A stretch of 64,000 nt of DNA from Neomicrococcus aestuarii (GTDB taxonomy: Bacteria > Actinomycetota > Actinomycetes > Actinomycetales > Micrococcaceae): contig NZ_JACHDR010000001.1 in the NCBI RefSeq assembly GCF_014201135.1, positions 2,604,001-2,668,000 of the forward strand, read 5' to 3'. The notes beneath the pieces are model-generated. The model saw only the letters and a program-made list of their open reading frames with translations, was not told the origin of the DNA and made no database searches. This document shows, one piece after another, positions 17,212 to 27,700 of the stretch (the first letter of the stretch is position 1; each line of letters begins with the position of its first letter). Made by a program: the position numbers and the translations under genes.

Positions 17212-18001
17212 GAATCAAGACTCCACAGATTTGAACTCCAATTCCTTGCTTCGGAACAAGGAAACCGGTTCCCCAGAGGAAAGCTCCAACGTTATTGGAC
17301 TGCCTGTGGTGGAGGCGAAACTTCGACGACGAAAGTTGCTGTGGTGGCTCGGCGGTGCCGTGGGAGTCGTTGTTGCAGTCATGCTGATTTTGTGGTTCTC
17401 GCCGTTGCTGGCCGTCAAAAACATTAACGTCCATGGCACTTCGTTGACCACGGCTAAGGCTGTGACCGAACGACTGGAATCAATCAAGGGCACCCCGCTT
17501 CCACAAATCAGTTCGGATCGCGTGCTCGAGCTCTTGAAAGATGACCCAGCGGTGGAGGACGTAGTGGTTCAGGCCCAAACGCCAGCCACTCTGGATGTCC
17601 AGGTCATTGAGTACGTTCCTGTTGCCGTGATGCGCGACGGGAGCTCCCAGAACTTGGTGGCATCCGATGGTCACGCACTAGCGCCTGCAACCGAGAAGAA
17701 CAGCGAATCACTTCCCGTGATCGAGCTGGCCAACGGAAGCAAGGACCAGGACGTCTTTCTAGCCGTAACTCAAGTGCTCGGTGAGATCACCTCAGAAGTT
17801 CGTGCGGAACTTGCCTCGGCAACGGCATCCTCAATTGATTCGGTTCAGCTCAAACTCAACGATGGCCGCACCATTGTGTGGGGTTCAGCGGATGAGGGTT
17901 CTAAGAAGGCTGCAGTGCTCGCCGCACTCTTGACGGTTGATCCTGAAGAATCAGGGGAGACCATTGATGTCTCGAGCCCGGACCATCCCGTGACAAAGTA
18001 G
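17204..18001 (+). CDS. ftsQ: Cell division protein FtsQ
   Basis: Bitopic divisome protein of 265 residues. The cytoplasmic N-terminus of about 45 residues is polar with an RRRK anchor. One transmembrane helix covers about 46-66. A POTRA domain follows immediately (VKNINVHGTSLTTAKAVTERLESIKGTPLPQIS), then the FtsQ beta domain with VEDVVVQAQTPATLDVQVIEYVPVAV. The ATG lies inside the end of murC (8-bp overlap). The gene is followed by a 226-bp gap carrying a likely ftsZ promoter. Confidence 0.92.
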   Translation: MAKNQDSTDLNSNSLLRNKETGSPEESSNVIGLPVVEAKLRRRKLLWWLGGAVGVVVAVMLILWFSPLLAVKNINVHGTSLTTAKAVTERLESIKGTPLPQISSDRVLELLKDDPAVEDVVVQAQTPATLDVQVIEYVPVAVMRDGSSQNLVASDGHALAPATEKNSESLPVIELANGSKDQDVFLAVTQVLGEITSEVRAELASATASSIDSVQLKLNDGRTIVWGSADEGSKKAAVLAALLTVDPEESGETIDVSSPDHPVTK

Positions 18002-18074
18002 GTTGAGGCATCCTGCGTAAAGCGTGTGAATGATCGTTATTTCGCGACACGCAACGGATGTCATTGAATCGCTA

Positions 18075-18095
18075 GGGCACACCCCATAGCGTTCT
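18075..18095. other. Hairpin between ftsQ and ftsZ
   Basis: A short stem (CGCTAGGG paired imperfectly with CCCATAGCG) around a CACA loop, followed by a weak TTCT. It may partly end transcripts coming through from ftsQ. An inverted GCGTGT/ACACGC pair lies just before it. Confidence 0.3.
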
Positions 18096-18106
18096 AACAG
18101 AAGAAC

Positions 18107-18144
18107 TTGACATAACTCTAACCCTGAAGTTAAGGGTTAAGGTT
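18107..18144 (+). promoter_or_regulatory. Candidate ftsZ promoter with an overlapping inverted repeat
   Basis: TTGACA at 18107-18112 is followed after 18 bp by TAAGGG (18131), a weak -10. The spacer and -10 overlap the inverted repeat TAACCCT/AGGGTTA, which could be an operator. The leader to the ftsZ GTG would be about 90 nt. The -35 is convincing; the -10 is not. Confidence 0.45.
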
Positions 18145-18227
18145 GCGAATGTTGCGCGTGTCGCCGTTCGCGTCTTGGCAGACTTGAAACTAGCAGTACA
18201 ACACCACAAGAAAAAGGGACAAACGCT

Positions 18228-19571
18228 GTGGCAGCTCCTCAGAATTACTTGGCCGTCATTAAGGTCGTCGGAATTGGCGGCGGTGGCGTCAACGCCGTGA
18301 ACCGAATGATCGAGGTCGGTTTGCGAGGCGTAGAGTTCATCGCTATCAACACCGATGCTCAGGCCCTCCTGATGAGCGACGCTGACGTGAAGCTCGATGT
18401 AGGACGTGAACTTACCCGCGGACTTGGCGCCGGTGCCAACCCAGAGGTTGGCCGTCAGGCAGCCGAAGATCACGCTGAAGAAATTGAAGAAGTTCTTCGT
18501 GGCGCAGACATGGTGTTCGTGACCGCCGGCGAAGGTGGCGGAACCGGTACCGGTGGCGCTCCCGTCGTTGCACGCATCGCCCGGTCCCTCGGTGCGTTGA
18601 CGATCGGTGTTGTCACGCGTCCGTTTACTTTTGAAGGTCGCCGCCGCGCAAACTCTGCCGAGACTGGCATTGACTCGTTGCGCGACGAAGTTGACACCCT
18701 CATTGTGATCCCGAACGACCGTTTGCTGTCCATCAGTGACCGCAACGTCTCGGTCTTGGATGCTTTCCGCTCCGCAGACCAGGTCTTGCTTTCCGGTGTT
18801 CAGGGCATCACGGACCTCATCACCACTCCAGGTTTGATCAACCTTGACTTTGCCGACGTAAAGTCCGTCATGCAGGGCGCAGGCTCCGCTTTGATGGGTA
18901 TCGGCTCCGCTCGCGGTGAAGACCGTGCGGTCAAGGCAGCCGAGCTCGCCATCGCATCCCCACTGCTTGAAGCTTCCATCGACGGCGCCTACGGTGTGCT
19001 GTTGTCCATTCAGGGTGGTTCGGATCTCGGCTTGTTCGAAATCAACGAAGCCGCTCGCTTGGTTCAGGAAGTCGCTCACCCAGAAGCCAACATCATCTTC
19101 GGTGCCGTCATTGACGATGCTCTGGGAGATGAGGCTCGCGTGACCGTGATTGCTGCCGGCTTTGACCAGGTGGATGCCACCAGCCAGTCGCCACAGAATC
19201 ACCAGCGCGCAGTGCCACAGCAGGCTCCGCAGAACAACCAGCCTTCCGCGCCGGCTCAGGCTCCAGCTCAGCGTCCGGCCGTTCAGCAGAACAACCCTGC
19301 TCCGGCCACCGCACCACAGGCTCCGTCTGTTCCAGGAACCATGCCACTCAAGCCAGGCCAGTCCGGTGGATGGGGCGCAGCCCCAACCCGTCCAGCTCAG
19401 CCAGCTAACGCAGGCTCGGCAGGCAACCAGCCGGGAAACCAGCAGAACAACAACTTCAATAACAACTCTGCCGCTCCACAGCAGCAGTTCGAAGAGTTGC
19501 CTGCAGTCGTAGAGCCAGACTTGAACGCCGGCGGCGGCGACGAACTCGATGTTCCAGACTTCTTGAAGTAA
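18228..19571 (+). CDS. ftsZ: Cell division GTPase FtsZ
   Basis: Tubulin homologue that polymerises into the Z ring. It has 447 residues. The tubulin signature GGGTGTG is at 103-109, the N-terminal nucleotide loop [12 protein letters not shown] near 16, and the T7/synergy-loop region with [11 protein letters not shown] near 205. From about residue 320 to 435 there is a long, disordered Gln/Pro/Ala/Asn-rich linker, ending in the conserved C-terminal peptide [10 protein letters not shown] that binds SepF. A GTG start follows AAAGGGAC by 8 nt. No FtsA is present, as usual in actinobacteria; SepF encoded downstream is the likely membrane tether. Confidence 0.98.
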   Translation: MAAPQNYLAVIKVVGIGGGGVNAVNRMIEVGLRGVEFIAINTDAQALLMSDADVKLDVGRELTRGLGAGANPEVGRQAAEDHAEEIEEVLRGADMVFVTAGEGGGTGTGGAPVVARIARSLGALTIGVVTRPFTFEGRRRANSAETGIDSLRDEVDTLIVIPNDRLLSISDRNVSVLDAFRSADQVLLSGVQGITDLITTPGLINLDFADVKSVMQGAGSALMGIGSARGEDRAVKAAELAIASPLLEASIDGAYGVLLSIQGGSDLGLFEINEAARLVQEVAHPEANIIFGAVIDDALGDEARVTVIAAGFDQVDATSQSPQNHQRAVPQQAPQNNQPSAPAQAPAQRPAVQQNNPAPATAPQAPSVPGTMPLKPGQSGGWGAAPTRPAQPANAGSAGNQPGNQQNNNFNNNSAAPQQQFEELPAVVEPDLNAGGGDELDVPDFLK

Positions 19572-19584
19572 ACGTAAACGCCCG

Positions 19585-19618
19585 TTGCCGCATCCGCTTG
19601 CATGAGGGGATGCGGCAA
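19585..19618 (+). terminator. Hairpin after ftsZ, possible partial terminator
   Basis: TTGCCGCATCC (19585-19595) pairs perfectly with GGATGCGGCAA (19608-19618) over a 12-nt loop. No T-run follows, so it may attenuate or stabilise the ftsZ mRNA rather than end it. That would raise FtsZ relative to the downstream genes. Confidence 0.45.
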
Positions 19619-19642
19619 CACGTACGAAAAGTTGCATAACGA

Positions 19643-20359
19643 ATGAAGATCTATTCCTCCACGCTGGCCCCCGCCGTCAAGGTTGCATTCACCTCTCAAG
19701 AAGAGGGCAATCTGGCAGGCCACGTGGGGGATGATCCTTTTAACGTGGCAAGGAATCGCGCGAGTCTAGAAAAGCAGCTGGGACTAACCGAAACCCCCAT
19801 CGCTTACATGAACCAAGTGCATTCTGCCGTGGTGGCGGAGCCAGCAAGTCCGGGTCAGGATGCGCCCACCGCTGACGGTCTCATCAGCGCCGCCGGCAAT
19901 CAACCCATGGCGGTGCTTGTGGCCGATTGCGTGCCACTGGTCTTTGTAGGTGTCAACGAAGCGGACGGTGCTCCCGTCACTGCGGTTGCACACGCGGGGC
20001 GAAAAGGACTTTTAGACGGCATCATCGAGAACACCGTCGCTGAACTTCGCACAGCAGGTGCCACATCCTTCGAAGCATGGATTGGACCGTCCATTTGCGG
20101 ATCGTGCTACGAAGTTCCGCAGCAGATGCAAGAGGATGCCGAAGCTACCCACCCCGGTATCGCCAGCACTACTTCGTGGGACACTCCTGCTCTCGATCTT
20201 CCACGCACCGCCGCACAGATCGTGCGTGAGCTCGGAGGCATCCCACACGAGACTCACGAGTGCACCCTCGAAAACGATTCCTACTTCTCCTACCGTCGAG
20301 ACTCCAAGACCGGACGTCTAGCGGGACTCGTCTGGTTGTCCGTGGAGGGACAAAAATGA
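19643..20359 (+). CDS. pgeF: PgeF/YfiH-type multicopper-oxidoreductase-like purine nucleoside phosphorylase
   Basis: 238 residues of the laccase-domain (DUF152) family. Members have been shown to act as purine nucleoside phosphorylases/deaminases, and PgeF edits mis-incorporated L-Ser in peptidoglycan precursors. Conserved zinc-site and fold motifs are MNQVHSAVV near 54, VLVADCVPLVF near 92, VAHAGRKGLLDGI near 115 and GPSICGSCYEVP near 149. It lies directly between ftsZ and yggS, the usual place in Gram-positive bacteria. The stop overlaps the yggS ATG by 4 bp, so the two are translationally coupled. Confidence 0.9.
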   Translation: MKIYSSTLAPAVKVAFTSQEEGNLAGHVGDDPFNVARNRASLEKQLGLTETPIAYMNQVHSAVVAEPASPGQDAPTADGLISAAGNQPMAVLVADCVPLVFVGVNEADGAPVTAVAHAGRKGLLDGIIENTVAELRTAGATSFEAWIGPSICGSCYEVPQQMQEDAEATHPGIASTTSWDTPALDLPRTAAQIVRELGGIPHETHECTLENDSYFSYRRDSKTGRLAGLVWLSVEGQK

Positions 20360-21132
20360 CCGCCTCGGCTGAAGACCGCGCACGTGATCTGCGCACCCGG
20401 CTTGAAAGCGTCCAGCGGCGAATCGCAGAGGCGACAGAAAAAGCGGGACGGGAACAAGCTCCCCAGCTCATTGTGGTCTCCAAGTTCTTCCCAGCCAGCG
20501 ACGTGCAAATCCTGCACGAGTTTGGCATGACCGACTTCGGCGAAAACAAGGATCAAGAGGCAGCTGCTAAGTCGGCCGAACTCAGCGACCTGAACCTGCG
20601 GTGGCACTTCATTGGCCAGCTGCAATCCAACAAGGCCAAGAGCGTCGTGCGGTATGCCTCTATGGTGCATTCGGTGGACCGCGCTTCAATCGTGAACGCT
20701 TTGGGTAAAGCCATGGCCCGGGAAATCGCCGCTGCTGAAGAAGCCGGCGAGCCAGCGCGTCCGGATCTCGAAGTGCTCATCCAAGTAGATTTCGGTGAGG
20801 AATTCTCACCCGACCACGACGCAACGCCAGCGAGTAGCGGCGCGCAACGTGGCGGCGTCGTACCCCAAGAAATTGCCGCACTCGCCGCGGCCATCAGCGA
20901 AACCCAGCACCTCACCTTGCGAGGTCTCATGACGGTAGCCCCGCTGGGTGCTGAACCGGGCAAAGTATTTGACCGATTGCGTGAGGAACTGGACGGACTG
21001 AACCGTCTCTACCCAGACGCAAGCATCATGTCTGCCGGCATGAGCCACGATTTAGAAGCAGCCATAGAGTCTGGTGCGACACACCTGCGGATTGGCTCGG
21101 ATGTCCTCGGGCCCCGCCCTGCTGTGCGGTAG
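20356..21132 (+). CDS. YggS-family PLP homeostasis protein
   Basis: Fold-type III pyridoxal-phosphate-binding protein that buffers PLP and affects amino-acid homeostasis; no catalytic reaction is known. Starting at the ATG at 20356 it has 258 residues, with PLP lysine Lys43 in LIVVSKFFP. The conserved FGENKDQEAAAK follows near 59, then WHFIGQLQSNKAK near 79, LRGLMTVAP near 192, and the C-terminal SAGMSHDLEAAIESGATHLRIGSDVLG. The longer upstream reading frame lies inside pgeF and adds no conserved sequence. An insertion around residues 155-170 (HDATPASSGAQRGGV) looks lineage-specific. Confidence 0.92.
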   Translation: MTASAEDRARDLRTRLESVQRRIAEATEKAGREQAPQLIVVSKFFPASDVQILHEFGMTDFGENKDQEAAAKSAELSDLNLRWHFIGQLQSNKAKSVVRYASMVHSVDRASIVNALGKAMAREIAAAEEAGEPARPDLEVLIQVDFGEEFSPDHDATPASSGAQRGGVVPQEIAALAAAISETQHLTLRGLMTVAPLGAEPGKVFDRLREELDGLNRLYPDASIMSAGMSHDLEAAIESGATHLRIGSDVLGPRPAVR

Positions 21133-21210
21133 CGTCGAATCAGCGAAGACAAATCGTGTGGTAGTGCCCTCTGGCGCCGCATGATCAAGGAACAGCACTA
21201 AGGAGAAGCC

Positions 21211-21798
21211 ATGTCCGGCGCCTTGCGGAAGACCATGATTTACTTGGGCCTCGCGGATAGCGAAGACCAGGATTACAACGACAAAATTGAGCACGAAGCG
21301 CGCCCAGAATCGCGCCGCGTCGCTGTCGACGAGCGTGACGATGATCGCGATGACGCTCGTGCCCAGGTTGCACCAGTGCGCCGCGATGATGACGTGGTGC
21401 GTCCGCTTCGAGAAGAAGCCGCTCCGCGTCCTGCTACCGTGAGCCGCGTGGAAGAGTACCGCGCACCTGTTACCCCTATTAAGCGCGCTAGCTCAAGTCG
21501 TGAAGAGGAATTCTCCGTGCGTCAAATCACCACCGTGCACCCGCGTTCTTACAACGATGCGAAGCTCATTGGCGAGGCTTTCCGTGAAGGAATTCCGGTC
21601 ATCATGAACGTGACGGACATGGGAGAGTCGGACGCTAAGCGCCTCGTTGATTTCTCCGCCGGACTCGTGTTCGCACTACACGGTACGATTGATCGCATCA
21701 CCAACAAGGTGTTCTTGCTCTCGCCAGCGACCGTTGAGGTCATCGGCGAGGACAAAAAAGCTGCCGAAGGTCAGACGACCTTCTTCAACCAAAGCTAG
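21211..21798 (+). CDS. sepF: Cell division protein SepF
   Basis: FtsZ-binding membrane tether of 195 residues. The short N-terminal amphipathic segment ([12 protein letters not shown]) could insert into the membrane. An Asp/Arg-rich disordered linker runs from about 17 to 105. The SepF domain follows, starting at [32 protein letters not shown] and containing [29 protein letters not shown]. An ATG start follows AAGGAGAAGCC. It lies between yggS and yggT in a conserved division-gene string. Confidence 0.95.
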   Translation: MSGALRKTMIYLGLADSEDQDYNDKIEHEARPESRRVAVDERDDDRDDARAQVAPVRRDDDVVRPLREEAAPRPATVSRVEEYRAPVTPIKRASSSREEEFSVRQITTVHPRSYNDAKLIGEAFREGIPVIMNVTDMGESDAKRLVDFSAGLVFALHGTIDRITNKVFLLSPATVEVIGEDKKAAEGQTTFFNQS

Positions 21799-21816
21799 GC
21801 GAGGTCAGCTCACGCT

Positions 21817-22104
21817 GTGAGTCTTCTATTCGGTTTGCTCTACGCGGCACTGACAGTTATTCAAGTGCTGCTCATTATCCGCATTGTGCTGGATGTGACC
21901 CAGTCTTTCGCGCGATCCTGGCGTCCTAAGGGTGTTGCCCTCATGACAGCTATGGCGGTGTATACCGTGACGGATCCGCCGATGCGCTGGATCCGTTCCA
22001 AGGTTCCTACGTTGGATTTCGGCGGTATTCGCCTGGATCTGGCCTTCATCTTGCTGTTCTTCGCTGTCATCATTTTGAAGTTCATCGTTCTGCAATTCGG
22101 ATAA
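21817..22104 (+). CDS. YggT family membrane protein
   Basis: A 95-residue protein with two hydrophobic helices, at about residues 2-22 and 70-93. The conserved family features RIVLDVTQSFARSWRP and VTDPPMRWIRSKVPTLDFGGIRLDLA lie between them. YggT proteins accompany sepF in most Gram-positive bacteria and are proposed to assist membrane or division organisation; the molecular role is not settled. A GTG start lies 18 bp after the sepF stop, with GCGAGG upstream. Confidence 0.88.
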   Translation: MSLLFGLLYAALTVIQVLLIIRIVLDVTQSFARSWRPKGVALMTAMAVYTVTDPPMRWIRSKVPTLDFGGIRLDLAFILLFFAVIILKFIVLQFG

Positions 22105-22333
22105 TTCGCGTCCCCTGAGGACTGTTGGCCCATTTTTCTTGTGGCCGAAAGTTAATAGTCTGCGTGTCGTCGCGATACTATGAACAACGAGTAGTCTCCG
22201 GGTGGGGCTGTGCAATCGTCAGTAAACAGAGGGACGCGTCCCAGTGTGTCAATGACGGATGCAGAGATTCCCCCGGCCAAGTCCGCATTTTCATACGAGG
22301 TGCGGGCGAACAAACGAGTATCAGAGGTGAATT

Positions 22334-23089
22334 ATGGCGCTCACGCCTGAAGACGTTGTCAACAAGCGGTTCCAGCCCACCAAGTTCCGTGAAGGTTATG
22401 ACCAGATCGAGGTGGATGACTTCCTCGATGAGATCGTGACTGAGTTGCGCCGCCTGAACAAGGAAAATAACGAGCTTCGTCAGCGCGTTACAGAACTTCA
22501 GGCTGGCAAGGAAGCCGCCGCTCCTGCTGCAGCTACTGCGGATGACACCAAGGTTCCGGCTCCGGTTCCAGCCGTCAAGGACGCTGCTGCAGCTGATGAC
22601 AAGGGTGCAGATAAGACTGTTGCTGCTGCGAACTTCGCTTCGACTCAGTCGGCAGCCACCGCAACCGCCGCTCCAGGTGGAGAACAGCACCGCGTTACGG
22701 CAGAATCTGCCACCGGCGTTCTTGCCATGGCTCAGCGCTTGCATGACGAATACGTCAGCGCCGGCATCGAGCAGCGCGACAAGCTCATCGCTGAGGCGAA
22801 GAGCAAGGCTGAGACCCTCGTGTCTGACGCCAACGCCAAGTCCCAGAAGCTGGTCACGGACGCAGATACGCGTTCCAAGAAGATGGTGAGCGACGCCGAG
22901 GAAACCACTCGCAAGACGCTGACCGATCTTGACCAGAAGAAGACCGTTCTTGAATCTAAGATTGACCAGTTGCGTGGCTTTGAGCGTGACTACCGTGGAC
23001 GTCTCAAGACGTACATCGAGGGTCAGTTGCGCGATCTCGAGTCCAAGGGCTCCGTGGAGACCGCATCGGCGGAGAACACGCAGCGCTAA
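22334..23089 (+). CDS. divIVA: Polar growth/division scaffold DivIVA (Wag31)
   Basis: Coiled-coil protein that marks negatively curved membranes. It has 251 residues. The N-terminal DivIVA domain is unmistakable: MALTPEDVVNKRFQPTKFREGYDQIEVDDFLDEI at 1-34, with a first coiled coil to about residue 57. An Ala/Asp/Pro-rich linker covers about 58-125. A long second coiled coil follows (MAQRLHDEYVSAGIEQRDKLIAEAKSKAE onward, to about 235). The 229-bp upstream gap has -10-like TAGTCT and TACTAT but no -35 I trust. A hairpin with a weak T-tract lies downstream. Confidence 0.95.
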   Translation: MALTPEDVVNKRFQPTKFREGYDQIEVDDFLDEIVTELRRLNKENNELRQRVTELQAGKEAAAPAAATADDTKVPAPVPAVKDAAAADDKGADKTVAAANFASTQSAATATAAPGGEQHRVTAESATGVLAMAQRLHDEYVSAGIEQRDKLIAEAKSKAETLVSDANAKSQKLVTDADTRSKKMVSDAEETTRKTLTDLDQKKTVLESKIDQLRGFERDYRGRLKTYIEGQLRDLESKGSVETASAENTQR

Positions 23090-23119
23090 GCCTCTCGGGC
23101 TTAATTGAGTGATTTAGGC

Positions 23120-23160
23120 ACAATGTCGGTGGCCCTTGGGTCGCCGACATTGTTGTTTCG
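23120..23160 (+). terminator. Terminator-like hairpin after divIVA
   Basis: ACAATGTCGG (23120-23129) pairs with CCGACATTGT (23144-23153), a perfect 10-bp stem. It is followed by an interrupted T-tract (TGTTTCGT). It probably ends the division cluster before lspA, perhaps incompletely. Confidence 0.65.
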
Positions 23161-23182
23161 TGGGCTTGAGAAAAGGTGAGCA

Positions 23183-23770
23183 ATGAACGATGACCCTGTG
23201 GTGACAGCAACCGAAGAACCGGCCAAGAAGCATTCGCGTGGGCGTTTGGTGGCGATGGCGCTTTCGCTGGCGATTATTGCGTACGCAGCCGATCAGCTCA
23301 CGAAGTGGTGGGTTGAGAACAACATGTATGAGGGCCAAGTCATTCCGGTGATTCCACCCGTTCTGAACTGGTACTTCATTCGCAACCCGGGGGCCGCGTT
23401 CTCGATCGGCACAGAATTTACGTGGGTTTTTTCGCTGCTGATGGCCGCGGTGTTCATTTTTGTCTTGTTCTTGCTCCGTAAGCTCGGCTCCCTCTGGTGG
23501 GCTGTGGCGTTGGGTGGTTTGTTGGGCGGCGTCGCGGGAAACCTGACGGACCGTCTCTTCCGACCGCCGGCGTTCTTCCAGGGGCACGTAGTGGATTTCA
23601 TTTCGGTGCCGAATTTCGCCATCTTCAACATCGCTGATTCGTTCATTGTGTGTTCGATGATTGGTATTTGCTTGCTCATGTTCGTGGGCCGTCGCGTTGA
23701 CGGCACCAAGGACGTTGTGGCGCCGAAGGGTGCCGTTGAGGATGCTTCGAGTGAGTCGGAGCGCGGCTAG
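23183..23770 (+). CDS. lspA: Lipoprotein signal peptidase (signal peptidase II)
   Basis: Membrane aspartyl protease that removes signal peptides from prolipoproteins. It is 195 residues long with four transmembrane helices, the first at about 23-38. Conserved boxes are ADQLTKWWV near 34, FIRNPGAAFSIG near 63, GGVAGNLTDRLFR near 108 (first catalytic Asp) and VVDFI...FNIADSFIV near 129-150 (second catalytic Asp). An ATG start follows AAAAGGTGAGC. The stop is immediately followed by the rluD GTG; lspA-rluD is a widely conserved pair. Confidence 0.95.
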   Translation: MNDDPVVTATEEPAKKHSRGRLVAMALSLAIIAYAADQLTKWWVENNMYEGQVIPVIPPVLNWYFIRNPGAAFSIGTEFTWVFSLLMAAVFIFVLFLLRKLGSLWWAVALGGLLGGVAGNLTDRLFRPPAFFQGHVVDFISVPNFAIFNIADSFIVCSMIGICLLMFVGRRVDGTKDVVAPKGAVEDASSESERG

Positions 23771-24709
23771 GTGAAGCCTGAGATTTCCGAAGATTTTCTG
23801 ATAGAGGACGACGACGCAGGCTTGCGTCTGGATGCTTTCCTTTCTGCGCGCTTGGGGGAGCCTCGCGGTGAAGTGGCCCAGTGGTGCGCTTCTGGTTGGG
23901 TCAGCGTTGCCGGGCAACCTGCCGCGAAGTCCCGTAAGGTCCGCGCTGGCGAAACTGTGAACGTTCGGGTTCCCGAGCGTTTCGATCCCATGGCTGTAAA
24001 GGTGGAGACTGTGCAAGATCTCAAGATTCTTGGCGAAGACCCCGACTTTGTGGTGATCGATAAGCCAGTGGGCGTAGCTGCTCATCCCAGCCCAGGATGG
24101 GTTGGTCCCACCGTGGTGGGTGCGTTGGCCGGGGCTGGCTACCGAATTTCTACGTCCGGAAGCCCGGAACGTCAGGGCATTGTTCACCGTCTCGATGTTG
24201 GCACTTCGGGAGTGATGGTGGTCGCCCAGACCGAACGTGGCTACACAGCCCTCAAGCGTGCGTTCAAAGAGCGCACGCCCACCAAGGTGTACCACGCAGT
24301 GGTTCAGGGTCTACCAGAGCCGCTCAAGGGCACCATTGATGCACCCATTGGGCGCCACCCGAATCACTCGTGGAAGTTCGCGGTCTTGGAAGATGGCCGC
24401 AACGCGGTCACCCACTACGAAGTGCTTGAAGCTTTTGGTGCTGCTTCCTTGGTGGAAGTGCACTTGGAAACAGGACGCACGCACCAGATCCGCGTGCATT
24501 TCTCCGCGATGAAGCACCCGTGTGCCGGCGATCAAACCTACGGAGCAGACCCTCGATTGTCCGCTGAGCTGGGGCTGGTGCGCCAGTGGCTGCACGCTCA
24601 TAAGCTGGGCTTCCCGCACCCGGTCACGGGCGAGTACGTGGAGTTTGTCAGCGACTACCCGGAGGATTTGCGACACGCCCTTGAGCTGCTTCGAGACGGC
24701 GCTCACTAG
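23771..24709 (+). CDS. rluD: 23S rRNA pseudouridine synthase, RluD family
   Basis: 312 residues. An N-terminal S4-like RNA-binding domain (LRLDAFLSARLGEPRGEVAQWCASGWVSVAGQP) is followed by the RluA-family catalytic domain. That domain contains VVIDKPVGVAAHPS, the catalytic motif GIVHRLDVGTSGVMVVA (Asp142) and LETGRTHQIRVHFSAMKHPCAGDQTYG. It probably isomerises uridines in helix 69 of 23S rRNA; the exact positions cannot be read from sequence. The GTG start abuts the lspA stop, with GGAGCG as ribosome-binding site inside lspA. Confidence 0.92.
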   Translation: MKPEISEDFLIEDDDAGLRLDAFLSARLGEPRGEVAQWCASGWVSVAGQPAAKSRKVRAGETVNVRVPERFDPMAVKVETVQDLKILGEDPDFVVIDKPVGVAAHPSPGWVGPTVVGALAGAGYRISTSGSPERQGIVHRLDVGTSGVMVVAQTERGYTALKRAFKERTPTKVYHAVVQGLPEPLKGTIDAPIGRHPNHSWKFAVLEDGRNAVTHYEVLEAFGAASLVEVHLETGRTHQIRVHFSAMKHPCAGDQTYGADPRLSAELGLVRQWLHAHKLGFPHPVTGEYVEFVSDYPEDLRHALELLRDGAH

Positions 24710-24750
24710 CGACTTCACCCGGGCTGCCTCTAAGTGTTGGGGATGCTCAT

Positions 24751-24756
24751 TAGACT
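24751..24756 (+). promoter_or_regulatory. -10 box for a leaderless dnaE transcript
   Basis: TAGACT followed by the 6-nt spacer GGATGG and the dnaE GTG at 24763. No convincing -35. Confidence 0.4.
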
Positions 24757-24762
24757 GGATGG

Positions 24763-27700
24763 GTGGCTAGCAGCAATGAGAAGAACTTCGTCCATCTACA
24801 CACTCACACCGAGTACTCGATGCTTGATGGGGCTGCGCGACTCAAAGAGCTGTTCGCTGAGGCGCAACGCCTAGAGATGCCAGCCATGGCCATCACAGAC
24901 CACGGCTACCTCTTTGGAGCTTTCGACTTTTGGCGTCAGGCAACGGACGCGGGCATCAAACCGATCATCGGTGTTGAAGCCTACGTAGCCCCGGGCATAG
25001 CCCGCACTGACAAGACCCGTGTGCGCTGGGGTGACATGAGCCAGAAGGGCGATGACGTCTCCGGTGGTGGTGTGATCACCCACATGACTTTGCTTGCGCG
25101 CAACAACGTGGGCATGCACAACCTCTTTGAGGCCTCCTCGATTGCCTCTCTGGATTCACCGTTCTCGAAATGGCCGCGGTGGGACCGTGAACTTCTCAAC
25201 AAATACGGTGAGGGCCTCATCGCCACCACGGGTTGTCCTTCGGGAGAGATTCAGACCCGTCTCCGTTTGGGTCAGTATGAGGAAGCCCGTGCGGCCGCCT
25301 CCGAGTTCCGGGACATTTTCGGTGCAGAGAATTACTACTGCGAGCTCATGGATCACGGTCTGAGCATTGAGCGTCGCACGCGCGAAGGTCTCATGCGGTT
25401 GGCCAAAGAGCTCAACTTGCCGCTGGTTGCCACGAACGATCTTCACTACACGCACGAGCATGACGCGAAAGCGCACGAAGCCCTTCTTGCCATCCAGTCG
25501 GGTTCCAAGCTGGACGAGCCCACGTATGACGAGGGCGGTTCGCGCTTCGCGTTCGCCGGCACCGGCTACTACTTGAAGTCTTCGCAAGAGATGCGTGAGG
25601 TCTTCAAGGAGCTGCCAGAGGCATGCGATAACACCTTGCTCATCGCCGAAAAGTGCGAAGTCTCCTTCGATATGAGCGCCAACTACATGCCACGCTTCCC
25701 TTGCCCGGAAGGGGAGACGGAAGAATCCTGGCTCATCAAGGAAGTCGCCAAGGGTCTGGCGTACCGCTACCCGAACGGCGTCACGGATGAGGTGCGCGCT
25801 CAAGCGGACTACGAGCTGGACGTCATCACCAAGATGGGCTTCCCGGGATACTTCCTGGTGGTGGCCGACTTCATCAACTGGTCCAAGGACAACGGCATTC
25901 GCGTGGGTCCCGGTCGTGGTTCCGGTGCAGGTTCCATGGTGGCGTACGCGCTACGTATTACGGACCTGGATCCGCTCCAGCACGGTCTGATCTTCGAACG
26001 ATTCCTGAACCCGGACCGTGTGTCCATGCCCGACTTCGACGTGGACTTTGACGATCGTCGCCGCCCCGAAGTGATCGAGTACGTGACCAAGAAGTATGGT
26101 GACGAACGCGTTGCAATGATCGTGACGTACGGAACCATCAAGACCAAGCAGGCTCTGAAGGACTCCGCCCGTGTGCTGGGCTACCCGTTCAGCATGGGTG
26201 ACAACCTCACTAAGGCTTTGCCGCCAGCGGTGATGGCAAAGGACATCCCGCTTGCGGACATCGAGAACCCCGACGCCAAGCGTTACAGCGAGGCAGGGGA
26301 CTTCCGAGAGCTGATCGCCACGGACCCAGAAGCCAAGACGGTATTCGAAACCGCCAAGGGCCTCGAGGGCCTGAAACGTCAGTGGGGCGTGCACGCCGCT
26401 GGCGTCATCATGTCCTCGGAACCGATCATCAACGTCATCCCGATCATGCGCCGCCTTCAAGACGGACAGGTCATCACCCAGTTTGATTACCCCACGTGCG
26501 AAGGCTTGGGGCTGATCAAGATGGACTTCTTGGGCCTTCGAAACCTGACGATCATCTCCGACGCCATCAACAACATCAAGCAGAATCGTGATTTCGAGCT
26601 TGACCTTGAGACCCTCGCGCTTGATGACAAAGACTCTTACGACCTTCTGGCGCGCGGCGATACGCTGGGCGTTTTCCAGCTCGACGGCGGACCCATGCGT
26701 TCGCTGCTCAAGCTCATGCGCCCGGACAACTTTGAAGACATTTCCGCCGTCTTGGCGCTCTACCGTCCGGGCCCCATGGGTGCGAACGCGCACAACAACT
26801 ACGCGCTGCGAAAGAACAAACTCCAAGAGGTCACCCCGATTCACCCTGAGCTTGAAGAGCCGCTCAAGGAGATTTTGGGCGGAACCTTCGGCCTGATCGT
26901 GTATCAGGAGCAGGTGATGGCAATCGCGCAGAAGCTGGCTGGCTACACGCTGGGTCAAGCAGATATTCTGCGCCGTGCCATGGGTAAGAAGAAGAAGTCT
27001 GAACTGGATAAGCAGTTCGCTGGCTTCTCCCAGGGCATGGTGGACCGCGGTTACTCGATGGAAGCCGTCAACACACTGTGGGCCATCCTGTTGCCGTTCT
27101 CCGACTACGCGTTCAACAAGGCTCACTCGGCGGCCTATGGCGTGGTCTCCTACTGGACCGCCTATTTGAAGGCTCACTACCCGGCCGAATACATGGCCGC
27201 GCTCTTGACCTCCGTGGGCGATGACAAAGACAAACTGGCGCTGTACCTGAACGAGTGCCGTCACATGGGCATCACGGTATTGCCGCCGGACGTGAACGAA
27301 TCGGCGCTGACCTTTACGCCAGTGGGGGAGGACATCCGCTTCGGCATGGGCGCTATCCGCAACGTGGGCTCCAACGTGGTGGACGCCATGGTGGCTTCTC
27401 GCGAAGAGAAAGGCGCCTTCCAGGACTTCTCCGACTTCCTGAGCAAGGTTCCTGCCGTGGTGTGCAACAAGCGCACCATTGAATCCCTCATCAAGGCCGG
27501 CGCGTTCGACTCGATGGGTCATCATCGCCGCGCGCTATTGGTGATCCACGAAGAAGCCATCGACTCGGTGATCGCTCTCAAGCGCAACGAGGCCGCCAAC
27601 CAGTTCGACCTTTTCAGCGCGTTCGATGACCCGAGCGCCGGATCCAGCCTTGCGGTGTCCATCCCGGATCTTCCGGAGTGGGAGAAGAAAGACAAGCTGT

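Noticed and set aside
18072-19637. 521-codon antisense frame over ftsZ
   Set aside because: Covers all of ftsZ including its promoter region; no motif, no initiation signal.
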